The notes: generated by a model from the letters alone, not told the origin. Positions 42,435-55,700 are shown, numbered from the stretch's first letter. The stretch is DNA of 64,000 nt from Yamagishiella unicocca (GCA_003116995.1 BDSL01000141.1:1-64000); one strand, 5' to 3'. Numbers and translations are program-made.

Positions 42435-45400
42435 ATGTGGGGCAACTTTGTGCCCGACTTGGGAAAGCTAGGCGAACAGCTGTCGGCTGTGGCAGGAGAG
42501 GCCCTGCAAAAAGCCACTGCTGATGTAGAGAAGAGCATTGACAGTACTCTTGGCATCAAAGCAGGTGCGCAGATCTTTTGCTCTATGGCCTCAACTTACG
42601 GGGACAGTCGCATCCTGCGAGCGGTGAGCTCCCGCTGTGAATACCTAACGTGCTTGGAACATCGAATCTGTGGTTGTTCCGACAGGACTGGATGCCAAAG
42701 CGGCATTGGGACAAGTTTCCGGTTCGGTCGAGGTGCGTTAAGCAAGGGGTTTGGCGCATACTTAATGACCCCGTAGCGGCATGGCCCTGTAATGATCATT
42801 ATCGGTGTGATCATCCTTATTGTACTCCAGGAGCAGACAAAGAGCACGGAAGGACGCGCCGATGGCCCTGCACCCGCGGACCCGGCGTTGCCTACCGAAG
42901 CGGCCGTAGCCAAGCCAGCCCCCAAAAAGGTCGTTAAGAAGATAATCAGGCGTGTCGTTAAGGGCAGCGCGGAGGCAGCCGCGGGAGCAGCAGCCGCTGG
43001 AGTAACAGCAACACCGGGCGGTACCCTTGGCGGTGCCAGTAAAGAGGGTGAGGCCTCTCCTGCCGTCTCCTCGGCAGCAGCCACCCTCGAGCCCCCGCAG
43101 GCCGCTGCTCCTGCAGGGGGGCCCATACAGGGTGATGCACCCCCTGCGCTTCAGACTGCTGCCCCCGAACAGGATGAGGTCGGGACAGCTGCCGCGCAGC
43201 TGGCAACCGCAACGGAGGACAGCAGCCAGCAGGCGGACCTGGCTGCGGCTGTGGATGAAGCCTTGAACAGCTTGCTCGACGGGGTGCCTGCAGACGCAGC
43301 TCCGGAGCCTCCTTGCGCACCAGCAGCAGCCGGCCATTCCGACCCGGGGGAGCTCCAGGAGCACCAGGAGCACGAACATGTATCAGCCGATGATGACGCC
43401 ACCACCACCGCCAGCAGCGTCCGTCGGCTCTCTCTCAGCGGCGATGCGGCACCACAGCCCTCCGAACCGACGGAGGAGGCAGCAGCGCCATCGCAGCTGC
43501 CAGCGCCGCCACAGGACCAGGAGGAGCGGACCCCGCTGCAGCAGGAGCAGCAGCTTGAGCTGTCGCAGCAGCAGCAACAGCAGCAGCAGGGAGAGGACGC
43601 GGTCGACGCTCACCAGCTGCAGTCCGACCAGCCCGACTCCGCGACGTCGGAGCCGCAGCCCGAGTCGGACCCTGTGCGGACACCTGCAGGTCAGGGGGCT
43701 GAGCCCGCGGGTGACGGTTGGGACTCGTGGCCTGAGGAGGGCTGTGGCGGGGTGGGCGACTCCGAGGCTGGCGCGGCTGGGCCCCCGGACCCGGCAGCGG
43801 CAGCGGAGGAGGTAGAAGCGAGGGAGGACGCAGCAACCCCCGCGGGAGAAGGAGCGCCGACGGTCCAGGCGGCCGCCCCTGAGGAGGGCTGTGGCTCCGA
43901 CGCCGCGAGCCGCCCTGAGGCGGCACCCACCAAGCCAGAGGCTGAGCCAGATGCCTTTGACGCGTTCCCCGCTGTCGAAGCTGTGCCCGCTGTCGAAGCT
44001 GTGCCCGCTGTCGAGGTTTCGCCAGCTGTCGAAGCTGCGGACACCCCCGCGGCGAGCTGCTCTGTTCCCGACGAGGGGTCTGTCAGCCAGGTCGAATCCG
44101 CGCCGGCGGAGCCGACCGCAGCTCCTGCTGCCAGCCCGGCGGCCGAGGTAGCCGCAGCGGCAGCGCCAGCGGCGGGCAAAGGGGTGAAGCAGGTGGGGGG
44201 AGGCAAGGAGCGCAAGACCAAAGGTTCCAAGGCCGGTGCGTCCGCAGCGGCTGTCAACGGGGGTCCTGCAGCCAGCATCCCAGCGGCTGCCCCCAACGGC
44301 GCCCTCGCCGCCTCAACACTTCCAGTGGACAATGCTTCCAGCGGTTCTGCCCCGGTTGCCGTCGCAAAATCCAAGGCGTCGCCCGCTGCTGCCGCGGAAG
44401 CCTCAGCGCAGGCGCGCAGCGAGGCCGCTGCTGCCGCCGCTGCTGCGAGCCGGGTTGAGGAGGAGCTGCGACGTCTTGTGGCGCAGCTGCAGGGGGATGT
44501 GCGCGAGCGGGACTCGCAGCTGAAGGCGCAGGCGCACCAGGTGTCGGACCTGCAGCAGGTGGGCGGTTGGGGGTTGGGGTTGCTGTGGGGGGCTGAGCAG
44601 CAGGGCTGCTGCATGCAGTTGTGGCGGCTTGGGGTCGGCGGGAACGGGCCGGTAGCGGGCGGGGCGCAGGCGCAGGCGTCGCCATGGGAAGCAGGCGGGC
44701 AGGAGGAAGTGGTGCTTAGCGCTGAGCTTGGCGGCAGGTGGCAGCTAGGGGTTGCCTTCACGGATCAGGACCAGGGTGTTAGTAGCCCGGCCCTTCTGCA
44801 CTCCACCCCACCTCACCCCACCACGCCACTCTCTTCCTGGGTTGCCTCCCCACTCCCGTCATCGGCGCAAGCGCATGTGACCGCCGCTGCACTGGCCCCG
44901 GTTGCCGCACCGGCGCCCAGTCCTCCCACCCCCCCGCCCCCGCCTACCCCCGTCCGGCAGGTGGTGTCCGGCCTGCAGAGCCGCAACGAGCAGCTGGCTC
45001 TCAAGTCCTCGCAGCTGAGCGAGGCGGACTTCGAGGCCATGCGCAGCGAGTTCGAGCAGCGGCTGGGCACCACGGAGCGCAAGGTGTATGCGCTGACCAA
45101 GGAGCGGGACGCGCTGCGGAAGGGCGCGGAGAAGCTGGCGGACTACGGGGCGCTCATCAAGGAGAAGGACGACATCATAAAGCAGGTGGGTGCGGGTGCG
45201 CCAGGGGGGCGGAGGCAAGGGGGGGTGCCCTGCGGAGGCCAGCGGGGGGGCCAGCAAGGAAAACCCGTGTACGAAAGGAAAACCGTGTAGAAGCAGTGAG
45301 GGGGCCGGGGGGGGGGCGGATGGTGGAGGGAAAAGGGGGGGAGGCCAGGCAGGGCAAAGTCAGGGGGTGATGCATAAAGGCAGGAGGTATGAGGGGAAAA

Positions 45401-48400
45401 TCGTGTGTCGGCACGAAGGGAGGGGGGTAGTCATTAGTACACAAAGAGCGGGATCGGAGGCCGCGGCAGGCCGTTCCATACGCTGCGCCTTCAGCCGCAC
45501 ACCGCCGGGTGGCGCCCTCCGACTTGTCCTGGTGGGTCCCAGGTGATGGATGAGGGCGAGAAGCTGAGCAAGAAGCAGGTGGACCTGGAGAGCATCATCA
45601 AGCGGGTTCGGAGCCAGCTAGCGGCGGCGGAGGGGGAGCGGGACAAGCTGGCGTCGCGGCTGGCGGCCGAGGAGGCGGCCGCGGGGGAGCTGCGGAAGGC
45701 GAAGGCCAAGCTGGAGAAAGACCTGGTGGCAGCGGGTGGGGACCGGGAGGGGGGGAGAGGGGACTGCGCAGCGGCTGCAGTGGGTGCGGAAGGGTTTCGG
45801 AGCGCACCGCAATGGGAGCTGGGTGGGCTCGCTGGGTGGCTATCCAATGTGCGCTGTCCTAGTCATCGGGTTATGGCTGGTGTCACTTTGCTCGCCCACC
45901 TGTGGTCGTGTCGCCAAGCACCCCCACCCCCGCCCCGCCACCCGCCTCGCAGCCGAGCAAGCCAAGGCGGATCTGGACTCGCAGCGGGAGCACTTCGAGC
46001 AGCTGCTGCACAAGGCCAAGAGCGACCAGGTGGGCGAGCGCAACACGGGGTAGCGTCCCAAGGAAAACTCGTGGGGCGGGGACGGGGACGGGGTGACTGC
46101 GCGGGGAGTCAAAGGCGCCGCCGGCCCAGCATCAGGAGGCGCAATGCATGGCGGCTGCAGTGGACAGCTGGACTGTTCGCCCTGGGTAGCTTCATGGCTG
46201 CGGGAGCCACGGTGGGGATGGCTGCGGCGGCGACACCTCCGCCCCGCCGCGCCGTGCCTCCTGCGCCCTGCTCTGTCGCCACCGCTCCCCCGCCCGCCCG
46301 CACCTGCGTCGTGTCTGTTGCGCAGGTGGACGCGGAGGAGCGGGCTCGGGACGTGGCGACCCAGGGTCTGGGCCGCAAGCTGCGGGAGTCGGAGTCGCGG
46401 TGCGAGGCGCTGGCGGAGTCGTGTGCGGAGCTGAGGGACGCGCTGGACAGGCAGCGCCAGGCGGCGGACCTGCGGGAGGAGATGCTCAAGGCGAGGAGGG
46501 AGGGGGGGGCTGGGGCCGGGGGGGTGCAGGGGGCCGGGGGCCTGGGACCGGAGGAGGAAAGGGGGCCGGGGACGGGGGGAATGCAGGAGGAGGGAGGGGG
46601 CTGAGGCATGGGGAGTGCAGGGGAGGGGGGCTGGGGCCGGGGGGGGGGGCAGGGGAAGGGGGGCAGTGGGCCCTGGGGCTGGGTTAGTGTACAGCAGCGG
46701 GAAGTAGTACTGGGGTGCGGGTGCGGGAGGCCGGGAACGCCAAGGTGGCTGCAGCATTGGGGCGCGAGTGGGGGCTGAGGCGCTAACAGGTATGCTGGTG
46801 GCAGCGACTTGCGTGCATAGGCGGCATCCTTGGCTGGGCTGCTGGGGAGGGAGGGTGACTCGCCGCGCGGCCCCCGCCGCGGACGAGCTCTCTCGACCGC
46901 CTCCCGATACCCCTGCAAACGGCTGTCTTGCTATTACCATGAAACCGCACCTGCACCCCTATACCTAATGAACCACCATCTCCCCCCTCCGTCCCCTCCC
47001 CCCTCCCGCAACCAAGTTCTCCAGCATGCATCTCGAAGCGTCTGTCCGAAACGTTTTCCCCTCCGTACACGGGTTTTCATTGCACCGCCCCCCGCAGGCC
47101 GAAAATCGGTGTCCGACGACCATGCGCCAACTATTCAGACCCTGTCATGTAAACGGTTTTTATGCCCGCCCCCCTCAGGCCGACATGTCGGACCTGGAGC
47201 GGCGCTGCCAGGCCGCTGAGATCCGGCACCAGGACCTGGCCGCCAAGATGCCCGAGGCCACCCGCCCGCTGCTGCGCCAGATCGAGGCCATGCAGGCGGC
47301 CATGGAGGCGCAGGCGGACGCGTGGGCGGGGGCGGAGACGTCGCTGCACGCCAGGATAAGCGACGCAGAGGGGCGGGCGGCATCGGCGGCAGAGCGGGAG
47401 CGGCTGGCAGTGGACAAGATGCAGGTGGGCGCGGGGGTTGCGAGGAAGACCCGTGAATGCGAGAGAAACCGTTTAGGACAGACGTTTCGAGGCGCAGGTG
47501 GGCGCGGGGGGGGGCGCCAGGGTTGGTGGGATGCCGTGGGCTTGGGGGGAAGGGAGCGGGAGGGAAGGGCTGGGGGGAAGGCGTACAGAACACCTGCATT
47601 GTCAGCGCGTTGTCGGTGCATTGAGCACACGATCAGCCAGCGATGTACAATTCCAGGTGCCGTGTCACCATCAGCATCAGCGCCGCGTCATCGGGGTTTT
47701 GCTTCTCGGCGGTGGATTGCCACGCGCGCTGTCGTCATCCGTGGCCTATCGCGACTCAAAACTACAAAGACATAGTAGCACCCTTGCTATCACGACAAGC
47801 GCCCACTTCCCCCTGGCTTCCTCACGTTTCATAACCCCTCCCCTCTTCCGCTCACCCCTTTCCCCCTACCGCTCCCCCTCAGATGCTGTCCGCCAAGGTG
47901 TCGGGTCTGGAGGCCAGCCTGGCCGCCAGCCGCTCCGAGGTGCGGGCGCTGAACGACCAGCTGGAGGAGGCCCGGCAGGGGGTGGCGGCGGCGCGGGAGG
48001 AGGCGGCGGCGGCGGCGCACCAGGCGGAGGTGCTCGCGGAGCGCTGCCGGCTGCAGGAGCAGCAGGTGGACCAGGTGAGAGGCCTGGGCTGGGGGGGAAG
48101 GGGGCGAGGAAGGGCGCTCAGGCTGGGGGGGAGGGGGCGAGGAAGGGCGCTCAGGGGGGTTACGGAAAAGAACCGGTTACTCCTGGGAGGGCGAGGAAGG
48201 GCGCTTTTCCCCGGCTGGAGGGCAAGGAAGTGGCGGCCCGAGGGAAGGGTCATGGAGGGCTTAGGGGCTTCCTTGCTTGGAAAGGACGAACGCGGCGTGT
48301 GGCACCATGAAGCGCGTGTGCCTGGGTCTGATCAGTGGTCAGCAAGTTGTTCGTTGGGCTGAGGATGCACTCCGTAATCCGTACACCCACTGCGCGTCCA

Positions 48401-50812
48401 CTGTTCCGGACCTGCGCCTCCTGTCCCCCAGCTCGAGGCGGGCATCAGGGAGCACCGCGAGGCGGAGCGGGCAGCCCGGGCGGCAGCGGAGCAGGACTCG
48501 GCGACGGTGCGGCGGGAGTACGAGCGGCGGGTGGTGGAGACGGAGGCGGAGGTGGTGGCGCTGCGGGCGCAGCTGCAGGCGGAGGCGATGAAGCGGTGGG
48601 TGCGAGAAGAGCCAGCGGGCGGGCTTCGGGGGGGAGGGGGGCATGGAGCGAAGGGGGCACGGAGCGAAGGGGGCACGGAGCGAAGGGGGCACGGAGCGAA
48701 GGGGGCACGGAGCGAAGGGGGCTTGCGGAGGAGGGCGGCAGGGTGGTAGGGACGAGACGTGAGAGACCGGCGGTATGGGTGCACGCTCCGTGCCAAAGCG
48801 ATGGAACCTCGAGCGGGTTCGGAGCACCGAGTGCGATGTCCCTCACATGACGCAGCGAACAAGACGAGTGAGCAGCCCTGACTGTATACCCGCACGCCCC
48901 TCCCACCCTCCCTTCCCTCGGGGCCCCTCGCTGCTGGCTTCAGGAGCCCCGAGCCCCCCGCGATGGCCGCCCCCGGCTACCGCTGGGCGCTGGTGAAGGA
49001 GGGCGAGCAGCAGCAGCAGTCGGACACGCAGTGAGTGGCGGCAAGGCGGCCGGTGGCGCTGAGCAGCGCAGGGAGGGGTGGGAGTGCCGTCCTCCTGGCC
49101 GGCTGGACAGCGGGAACTGGTGGAGATGATACCCCGTGGCGTTGTGTTGTGGCTGTTGTGGCCATCGTCTCGCCGCCCCGCGCCCCGCCTCGTCCGTTCG
49201 CATCACGCCATTGCCTGCCAGTCACTGTCCGCACCGCACCCGCTCCCCTGCGTCCTATACACACACCCTGCGCTTCATCCCCATCCGCACCCCTCCGTCA
49301 CCCCCGCACCCCTCCGCCCCGCAGCCGCACGTCCAGTGGCGGCCTGGCCTCCGCCCGCCACCCCTCCTCATCCGCCCTGGGTCCGGACCTCATGTCCAGC
49401 CTACGAGCCTCCACCAACTCCAACACCGGCCACAACGCCTCGCCCTCGGGCGGCGGCCAGGGTTCCTCCTCCGGGCAGGGGGGCAGCAGCGTGCAGACCG
49501 CTATGGCCAGTGAGCTGGAGTCGCTGCGGGGGGCGCTGAGGGCCAAGACCGGGGAGCTGGTGACCGCGCAGCAGCTGGTGGCGGAGCTGGAGGCCACCAG
49601 GGACAGGTGGGGGGGAGGGGGGGGGAGGAGGGCCGTGAAGCGACGCCGGGCCGCGTGGGTGGCGCGGCCGCGGCAGCGAATGATGTGTATGGGGTGCCGG
49701 GCGGTGATGGGCGGGAGGAGGGGGGGAGGAGGGACGAAGATGAGGAAGGGAGGGAAGGAAGAGGGAGGGGAGAGAAGGGTTCGAGAAGGGGGGGAGGGGA
49801 GGGAAAAGAGGGGAGGAAGAGGGGAGAGGGGGAGGAGGGGGGAGGAGGGGACCAGCACACGGAGGCTGTTCGCTGCAGGTGGCGTGGCGTGCTGCCCCAT
49901 CTGCCCTCTTCAGACAAGTCCATGTGCACATACGGTATGATGGCACAGGCAGCAAGCACAGACTTGAAGTACGCCACCATCCCGCCACCACAACCATCGT
50001 ACCACCATAGCCGTCCCACCACAACCACAACCCCGCAGGCTGGCGGAGGAGCTGGTCGCCGGCGCGGCCCGGACTGAGGCGGCCGCGGAGGCTCTGGACC
50101 AGTGCGGCCGCCTCGAGGCGGAGGTGGCGGACCTGAGGGCCCGGCTCAGCAATGCGCTGGAGCTAGTGGGTGAGTGCGGAGCCCCGGGAGGGGGATAGGG
50201 GACGAGCGCACGTGTGCATCCATGTGTGTGGGGGCGGGGGTGAACAGAACAGATCAGCAGCAGCCGAGCCAAGGGCGGACCCGAACAGCGCCCAGTCCTC
50301 AAGCCGCACTGCTCCTCCAGCCCACCGGTCCTGCCGCGCCCCCTCTTCCTGGTCGCTACTCCGCGCGTTGCGTACCCCTGCTCACAGCACTCCCGATGCA
50401 CCTGCCCCGCTTTCCGCCGCGAAACCCCTAGCCGCCAACTCCCTCTCCCCCCACCTCACCCACCACCGGCTCAGGCGAGCGCGGCGAGCAGGTTGAGGAG
50501 CTGCTGGCGGACCTGGAGGACGTCAAGTGCATGTACAAGGACCAGATCGAGTTCATGTGCCTGCAGCTGGCGGAGCTGCAGGGCGCGCACGTGGGGGGGG
50601 CAGGGCAGGGGGGCCTGGGGCACGGACACGGGCACTCGGGGCCTGCGGGGACGCACGGAGCGCCAGGCAGGCCGGTGGGGCTGCACGAGGGCTTCGGAGC
50701 GGGGCCGGAGGCTTCCGCCATGGGCAGCCTGATGCGCGCCGGCGCCGGCGCCGGGCGGCGCATGAGCCAGGGAGGCGAGTCAGGGGTTCCCAACGGGGGC
50801 GGACCTTCTTGA
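42435..50812 (+). CDS. TMF1/golgin candidate 5-like coiled-coil protein, 1,334 aa
   Basis: Golgi tethering coiled-coil protein resembling TMF1 (golgin candidate 5 in plants), which binds Rab6-type GTPases. Fourteen exons: 42435-42564, 42686-42732, 42831-44558, 44961-45185, 45543-45735, 45953-46029, 46326-46490, 47179-47424, 47883-48074, 48432-48595, 48944-49030, 49325-49606, 50039-50169, 50475-50812 (4,005 nt, phases consistent). The N-terminus MWGNFVPDLGKLGEQLSAVA matches the golgin start. Residues about 60-600 are Pro/Ala/Glu-rich and disordered. From about residue 590 the protein is heptad-rich. ATRPLLRQIEAMQ is a TMF signature, and the end (EQVEELLADLEDVKCMYKDQ) matches the TMF C-terminal Rab-binding coiled coil. 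A 75-residue Gly-rich tail follows. The intron after 46490 starts with GC (AAG|GCGAGG). Confidence 0.9.
44559..44960 (+). other. Stop-free in-frame intron of the TMF-like gene
   Basis: The 402-bp intron (GTGGGC to CGGCAG) is a multiple of three with no in-frame stop, so retention would add 134 residues. I treat it as an intron because its content (GW, LLWG, then Pro/Ala runs) breaks the coiled coil. Confidence 0.65.
45186..45300 (+). repeat. Dispersed intronic repeat fragment near donor
   Basis: In TMF-like intron 45186-45542: CAAGGAAAACCCGTGTACG then AAAGGAAAACCGTGTAG. A second head fragment, GAGGGGAAAATCGTGTGTCG, is at 45390. Confidence 0.65.
47010..47178 (-). repeat. Dispersed intronic repeat, reverse copy abutting acceptor
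   Basis: In TMF-like intron 46491-47178. CCAGCATGCATCTCGAAGCG, CCGTACACGGGTTTTCATTG, then GTCCGACGACCATGCGCCAA and CATGTAAACGGTTTTTATGC, ending in a C-rich tract and the CAG acceptor of exon 47179-47424. The first part matches 16543-16612 and the second part matches 8690-8755. Confidence 0.88.
47430..47500 (+). repeat. Dispersed intronic repeat abutting donor
   Basis: Starts about 10 bp after the donor of exon 47179-47424: GGGTTGCGAGGAAGACCCGT, GAGAGAAACCGTTTAGGACA, GACGTTTCGAGGCGC. Confidence 0.85.
48615..48728. repeat. 16-bp GGAGCGAAGGGGGCAC array
   Basis: About six purine-rich units in intron 48596-48943 of the TMF-like gene. Confidence 0.85.
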
Positions 50813-52769
50813 TTCGAGCTTCGGTCGTAAGGGTTCTCTTGCTTACCTCCCTAGGTGAGGTGGCTAGGACATGCGTGGTGGTGGGTGGTGGTGGTGGTGG
50901 TGGTAGTTGAGTGGTCGGGGCTTCGGGCATTCCGTAACGCCGGCCTCCTCCCGAAAGAGCGCAACGGGTTCGAAACGCTCTTACTTAAGTTTGGAGGCGC
51001 GGGCCGGGTAGCACTGCGAAGCGATGAAGACTGTGGCTGGGCATGCATTGGCCATGGAGGCGAGTTCGCATTGCGCTGGACTCTAGCCCTGGCGTTTCCT
51101 ATTTAGGCTGTCTGTTTTGCGTGTGTTTGTTTTTAGCACCCAGTCAGTCAGTCAGTCGCCGCAGTGACGACGTGCGATGCACGAAGACTTGGTAGAGTGG
51201 AGAAAGATCAGGTTTGGGGATGGGGACACTGTTGCCACGTGGGTGGCGGCGGCGGTGTCTGGGACCGCGGCTCATCACCGAGTGTAAGGGCTAGCTCGGT
51301 AAGTAGATGAGGTAGACGAGGTAGGCATAGAAAGATACCGGTAGGTTACAACCGTGGCCGGTCATGGCATGGAGGAGAGCATGGCGACAACGATGGTTCC
51401 TATGATGCAGCAGCAGGAGGAAGGAAAAATTAGGGGATGGATGCCCGCGGGGGTGTCCGTGCCGCAGCGGCCGCTGGCATCGTGAGCGTTGATGATGATG
51501 ACGATGACTGACTGATTGACACACATCGCAGTACACTTTGCCGAACACGCGGCCACAAGCCACGGGTCGGCGTAGCGCAGATCTACCGTTGTCGTACAAT
51601 TTGGCGCATATGTCGTACCGTGCCGGTATGGCTGCAGATGTCGGGAAGCCGGTGGTGGTTTAGGCGGGTGCGGGGTCCACTGCCCGCACCGGGTGGCTGC
51701 GGAGGCGGTCCCCACCCGGCTCGAGCTCGGACCTCGCGATTATCAGGGGCTCGTCGCACGGTGTATGCGGCACGGTGTATGTGGCACGGTGTCTGGCGGA
51801 AGAGGAGCTGGGACACGGGGTCGTGGCCCACAGGACCTGAGGGGGGCTCGAAGGGGAGAAAGGGCGGACTCGGGGCCGCCCGCGTGCACTTCGTTAGCGT
51901 GTGCGGGGGGGTGATAGCCAATGCCAGAGTCGGTGACATGTGTGTTTTGGGGGGAGAGGGGTGCTTAGCTCTGGCCCCTGCTCGCCGTGGATACGAGGAA
52001 GCGGAGGGGTGGTGTGAAGCTCAGGTTAGGGTAGGTCGGGCGGTGAGATCTGGCCACCTAATGCATGTTGTCATTCGCGTTATGTTCGTGCAAGCCACGA
52101 AGCGCTTCGGCTGTCCGTGTCGTACCGTGCGGCATCCTTTCTGTTGGCCGCAGTTCCACATAAAGCAGCCCCGCGTTCAGCAGTCCGTAGCGCTGAGGTG
52201 TGGGAAGCTGCAAGCCGCAACCCGGGCAATCCGGGTCTCCCCGGGCACCCGGCTGTCACATGGCGGCCCTGTGGGTGGACCACCGCTGACCCACAGCTGT
52301 GCGCCCACGTGCGCTCACAGTACGGTTGGGGCGATTGTCCAGGCAAGGGCTGCATCACCGGATTTACGCCCTTCAAATAAGGCGGACCGCCGTAAAGGAC
52401 GCGACAGCCGGTGACGTCACGGGTCTGAGCCTCTAGCGCTTAGTCACCATCACAAGGAATGCCCCAGTTCTTGCACCAGGGGCGCTTGCAGCGACGACCC
52501 AGTTTGCATTTCGAAAAGACATCCGACGCGCGATGTCGCCGACCGCTCTCCAATTTTGATACGCTTTTCGACGTCTTGCGTTGGCACCCGTCTTGACAGC
52601 GTCGAGTGCCGAGTGTCTTCGACTGCCCCGAGCAGTCGCCGACCGCGCGGTGCGGTCCGCCGCAACGTCATCTGCCCCGTCTTCGTCTCTTACAGCGCAG
52701 CTCGGCCCTGGGCCCGCTAGATTACGGCGCTTGACTACAGGAGCTCGCAAAGTCCTTTCCTTTTACAAC
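50813..52769. other. 3' UTR and intergenic region
   Basis: Holds the TMF-like 3' UTR and the PP2C upstream region. A long open frame at 51620-52414 has no recognisable similarity, and short imperfect repeats (GGCACGGTGTATG near 51760-51795) lie within it. Nothing further is supportable. Confidence 0.5.
51283..51287 (+). promoter_or_regulatory. TGTAA polyadenylation motif of TMF-like gene
   Basis: TGTAA 471 nt after the TMF-like stop codon. Confidence 0.45.
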
Positions 52770-55700
52770 ATGCGACTCGCCCTGTCACGAGCTGCTGCGC
52801 CGCGGTCGTCTGTCCTCCTCAACTACGCCGCAGCTCTGCTGCGCGCCGCGGCCTCGTCGCGTCTACAGCACCTGACGTTGCTCCGAAACTCGCGATGTTC
52901 CGCAAACGCAAATGACCGCCGCGACCCACCGCCCAAAGTGGCACCGGATTCTCACAAACCGGACGACAGGACAAAGGCGGAAATGGCCGGTCCGCAGGCG
53001 GCGCCGCCTCCCAGTTCGCTGAGCCGGTCTCAAGACCTGGACGACCAGCTGCCTCCCTCCAGCAACCTAGATGACAGCCTGGACAAGCGCAAGCAGGCCG
53101 CTGTCGAGACTTTGAACAACAAGGGATCCATGGCGTCCTTGCCGGTGGTGAGCGGCAGTGCGATTAAGGAACGACCCAAGGGTCGGTCCTGCGCGCGGCG
53201 GAGGAGGGAGGTCTACAGGGTTGAATGGATGTATTAGTAATGAGGTCCAGCTGGAAAACGGTGAAGTGGAATCGGGCCGTTGGTGTGCGACCGGGACGAT
53301 GGTCGGTTCTAGGGTCACGGCCCGGGTCACGGCTGCTGCGCGCGAGTGGGCCCTGATGCAACAATTCCAGTATCCATGATGACTTCACGTGACTGGTGCA
53401 TCCTGCTAGTCGATGTAGTTGCCGGTGCCTTGCTTTCCCTCGTCCTTGGCGCTGGAGGGGCCAACGTGCTGCCCCGCCCCTCCCTCCCCTTTCCCCTCCC
53501 GCCCCTTTCCCTCCCCTTTCCCTCCCCGGATACCCGCCCCAGGTGTTCTCCCAAGGGGAGGGCCGCGGCTTCAAGTGGGTGGTGGGCGAGACTCAGGGCC
53601 GCCGGAAGAGCATGGTGCGGAGGGGCGGGGCGCGGGAGGGTTGCGTGGGGGCGGGTGGAAGGAGGGGGGAGGGCAGTGGCCCAGGCCCTGGTGATGCGTG
53701 GTTGTCATGGTGATGCAGCAGCTCGCTCTGGGTGGGGTGGGTTAGGGCGCCTCTTCGCCCGCCGCCCCTGCCCCCCTGCGTCTACCCGCTACTGCCGCAT
53801 GTGGGCAGGGACGGCGTCCGTACGGATTCCGCAGGTGCGCAGGTACAGAGCTACGTACCGCTCCTCGCTGCCACCACAGCTCGTGTTTCCCCCCACATTC
53901 CCCCCGTGTACCAATACACACCCCTCCCCCGCCCCCCCCCCACCCGACCCCAGGAGGACGCCCACGTGGTCAACCTGGACATTGACGGCCGCGGTACGGC
54001 ACTGTTCGCGGTGTTTGACGGCCACAGCGGCGGGGAGGTGGCGGCCTTCTGCGCCCAGCACATCGTGAGTCCGGTGCACCGGTAACGCGGTAACGCGGAC
54101 ATCAAGGCCCGTGGTAACGCGGACATCAAGGCCCGTGGTAACGCGGACCGCAAGGCTTCCAACCCAGGAATGAGTGGACCTCGTGTGCATGTCCCTTCCT
54201 GTACCTGTGCCCGTCCCTTCATCGGCCTTGAGCTTAACCCGAACCCACCACCACAACCGCCGTCCGCCAGGCGCCGCACCTAGCGCCCTCCGCCCATGCC
54301 CTTCCTCCACCCCTTCCCCAATTGGTGCCTCACACGCCATCACACGGTCAACCCAAGGTTTCCGGCATGCGCGCCGCATGTCCCCACTTAGTTTCTGCCC
54401 TCCATTTCCTACGTCGTGAAACCGGGTCTTCTCGCCACCCCTTCCCCCGCCCAAACACCCTAATCAAGGCCCAGGAGGTGGTTGCCTCCCCCGCCTTCGC
54501 CCGGGGCGACCTGGAGGGTGCACTCGGGGAGGCCTTTCTGGCGCTGGACAGCAGCATGAGGAAGCCGGGAAGCCGCCAGGAGCTGGCGGAGTACGCCGCA
54601 AGGCGCAGGTGGGCAGAGTGTCGGAGGGAGGGAAGTGGCTGGGTTATGGGCGACTTTGCCGCCATTCCGGAAACCCTCGGCCGCAGCCCCTGCGCTTGGT
54701 CGGCCTCCACGCAGGATAATCCCACTGCTCTTCCCTTATTACCTCTGACCTACCGCCTCCCCATTCCTGCATCGGCCCCTTGTTGTACCGCTTGGAAGCG
54801 CCGACGCCGGTGCCGAATCCCACCTGCACGGCGGGGCCGCCGCAGCCCCCGGGGGCAAGTACGGCGTGTTGGACGTGGAGGGTCGCTACCAGGGCCCGCG
54901 GGCCGGGTCGACTGCAGCGGTTGCGCTGGTGCGCGGCGAGCAGCTGGTGGTGGCACATGCGGGGGACAGCAGGTGCGGGGGGGGCGGCAGGTGCGGGGGG
55001 GGCGGCAGGTGCGGGGGACAGCAGGTGCGGGGGGCAGCAGGTGTGCGGCCGCGTGTCCGCGAGCGTTGGCAAGCCGCTGAGCCGTGAATGGGTTGGGAGT
55101 GCCGAGACACGGTTTAGGGTTTTAGCGAACTGGGGACAGGCGGGGTGTCTTTGGAGGAACGTGTGTGAGCAAACATCAGGAACTTGGCTTGCGAGGACGG
55201 CAACTCGGGGACACCGCTAGGGGCGGAGGTCGGGCGAGTGTCGTGTCCGGGCGGGGTGGGGGGCACACTCGAGGGTTTGGCAGGGGAGGACCTTGCGCTG
55301 CTGGCGTCATGTGACACTCAACACCCCGTCGTACTGTGCGATACTGCCGTGCAGGGTCGTACTTTCAGATAGCGGCGTGGCGCTGGCGCTGACGGAGGAT
55401 CACAAGCCGGACACTCCGGGAGAGAGGGACCGCATCACTAGGGCGGGTGCGTGGGGTGGGGTTCGAGGAAGACCAGTGGATGCCCGAAAAAACCGTTTAG
55501 GACGTGGAGTGGGGGGTTGGGGGGTGGAGGGGAGGGGACGGGGGCGGAGGGGAGGGGAGGGGGGCGGATGGGAGGGGAGGGGAGGGGGGCGGAGGGGAGG
55601 GGAGGGGGGCGGAGGGGGCTGCCAGGGATTGCTGAACTGTTGAGCCGGGGAGTAGCATGGATGACCTCACACTCGAGACGTCAGTTGGGTTTCCCCAACC

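Noticed and set aside
51620..52414. 264-residue plus-strand open frame
   Set aside because: Open by base composition; no motif, and it lies between the TMF-like 3' UTR and the PP2C promoter.
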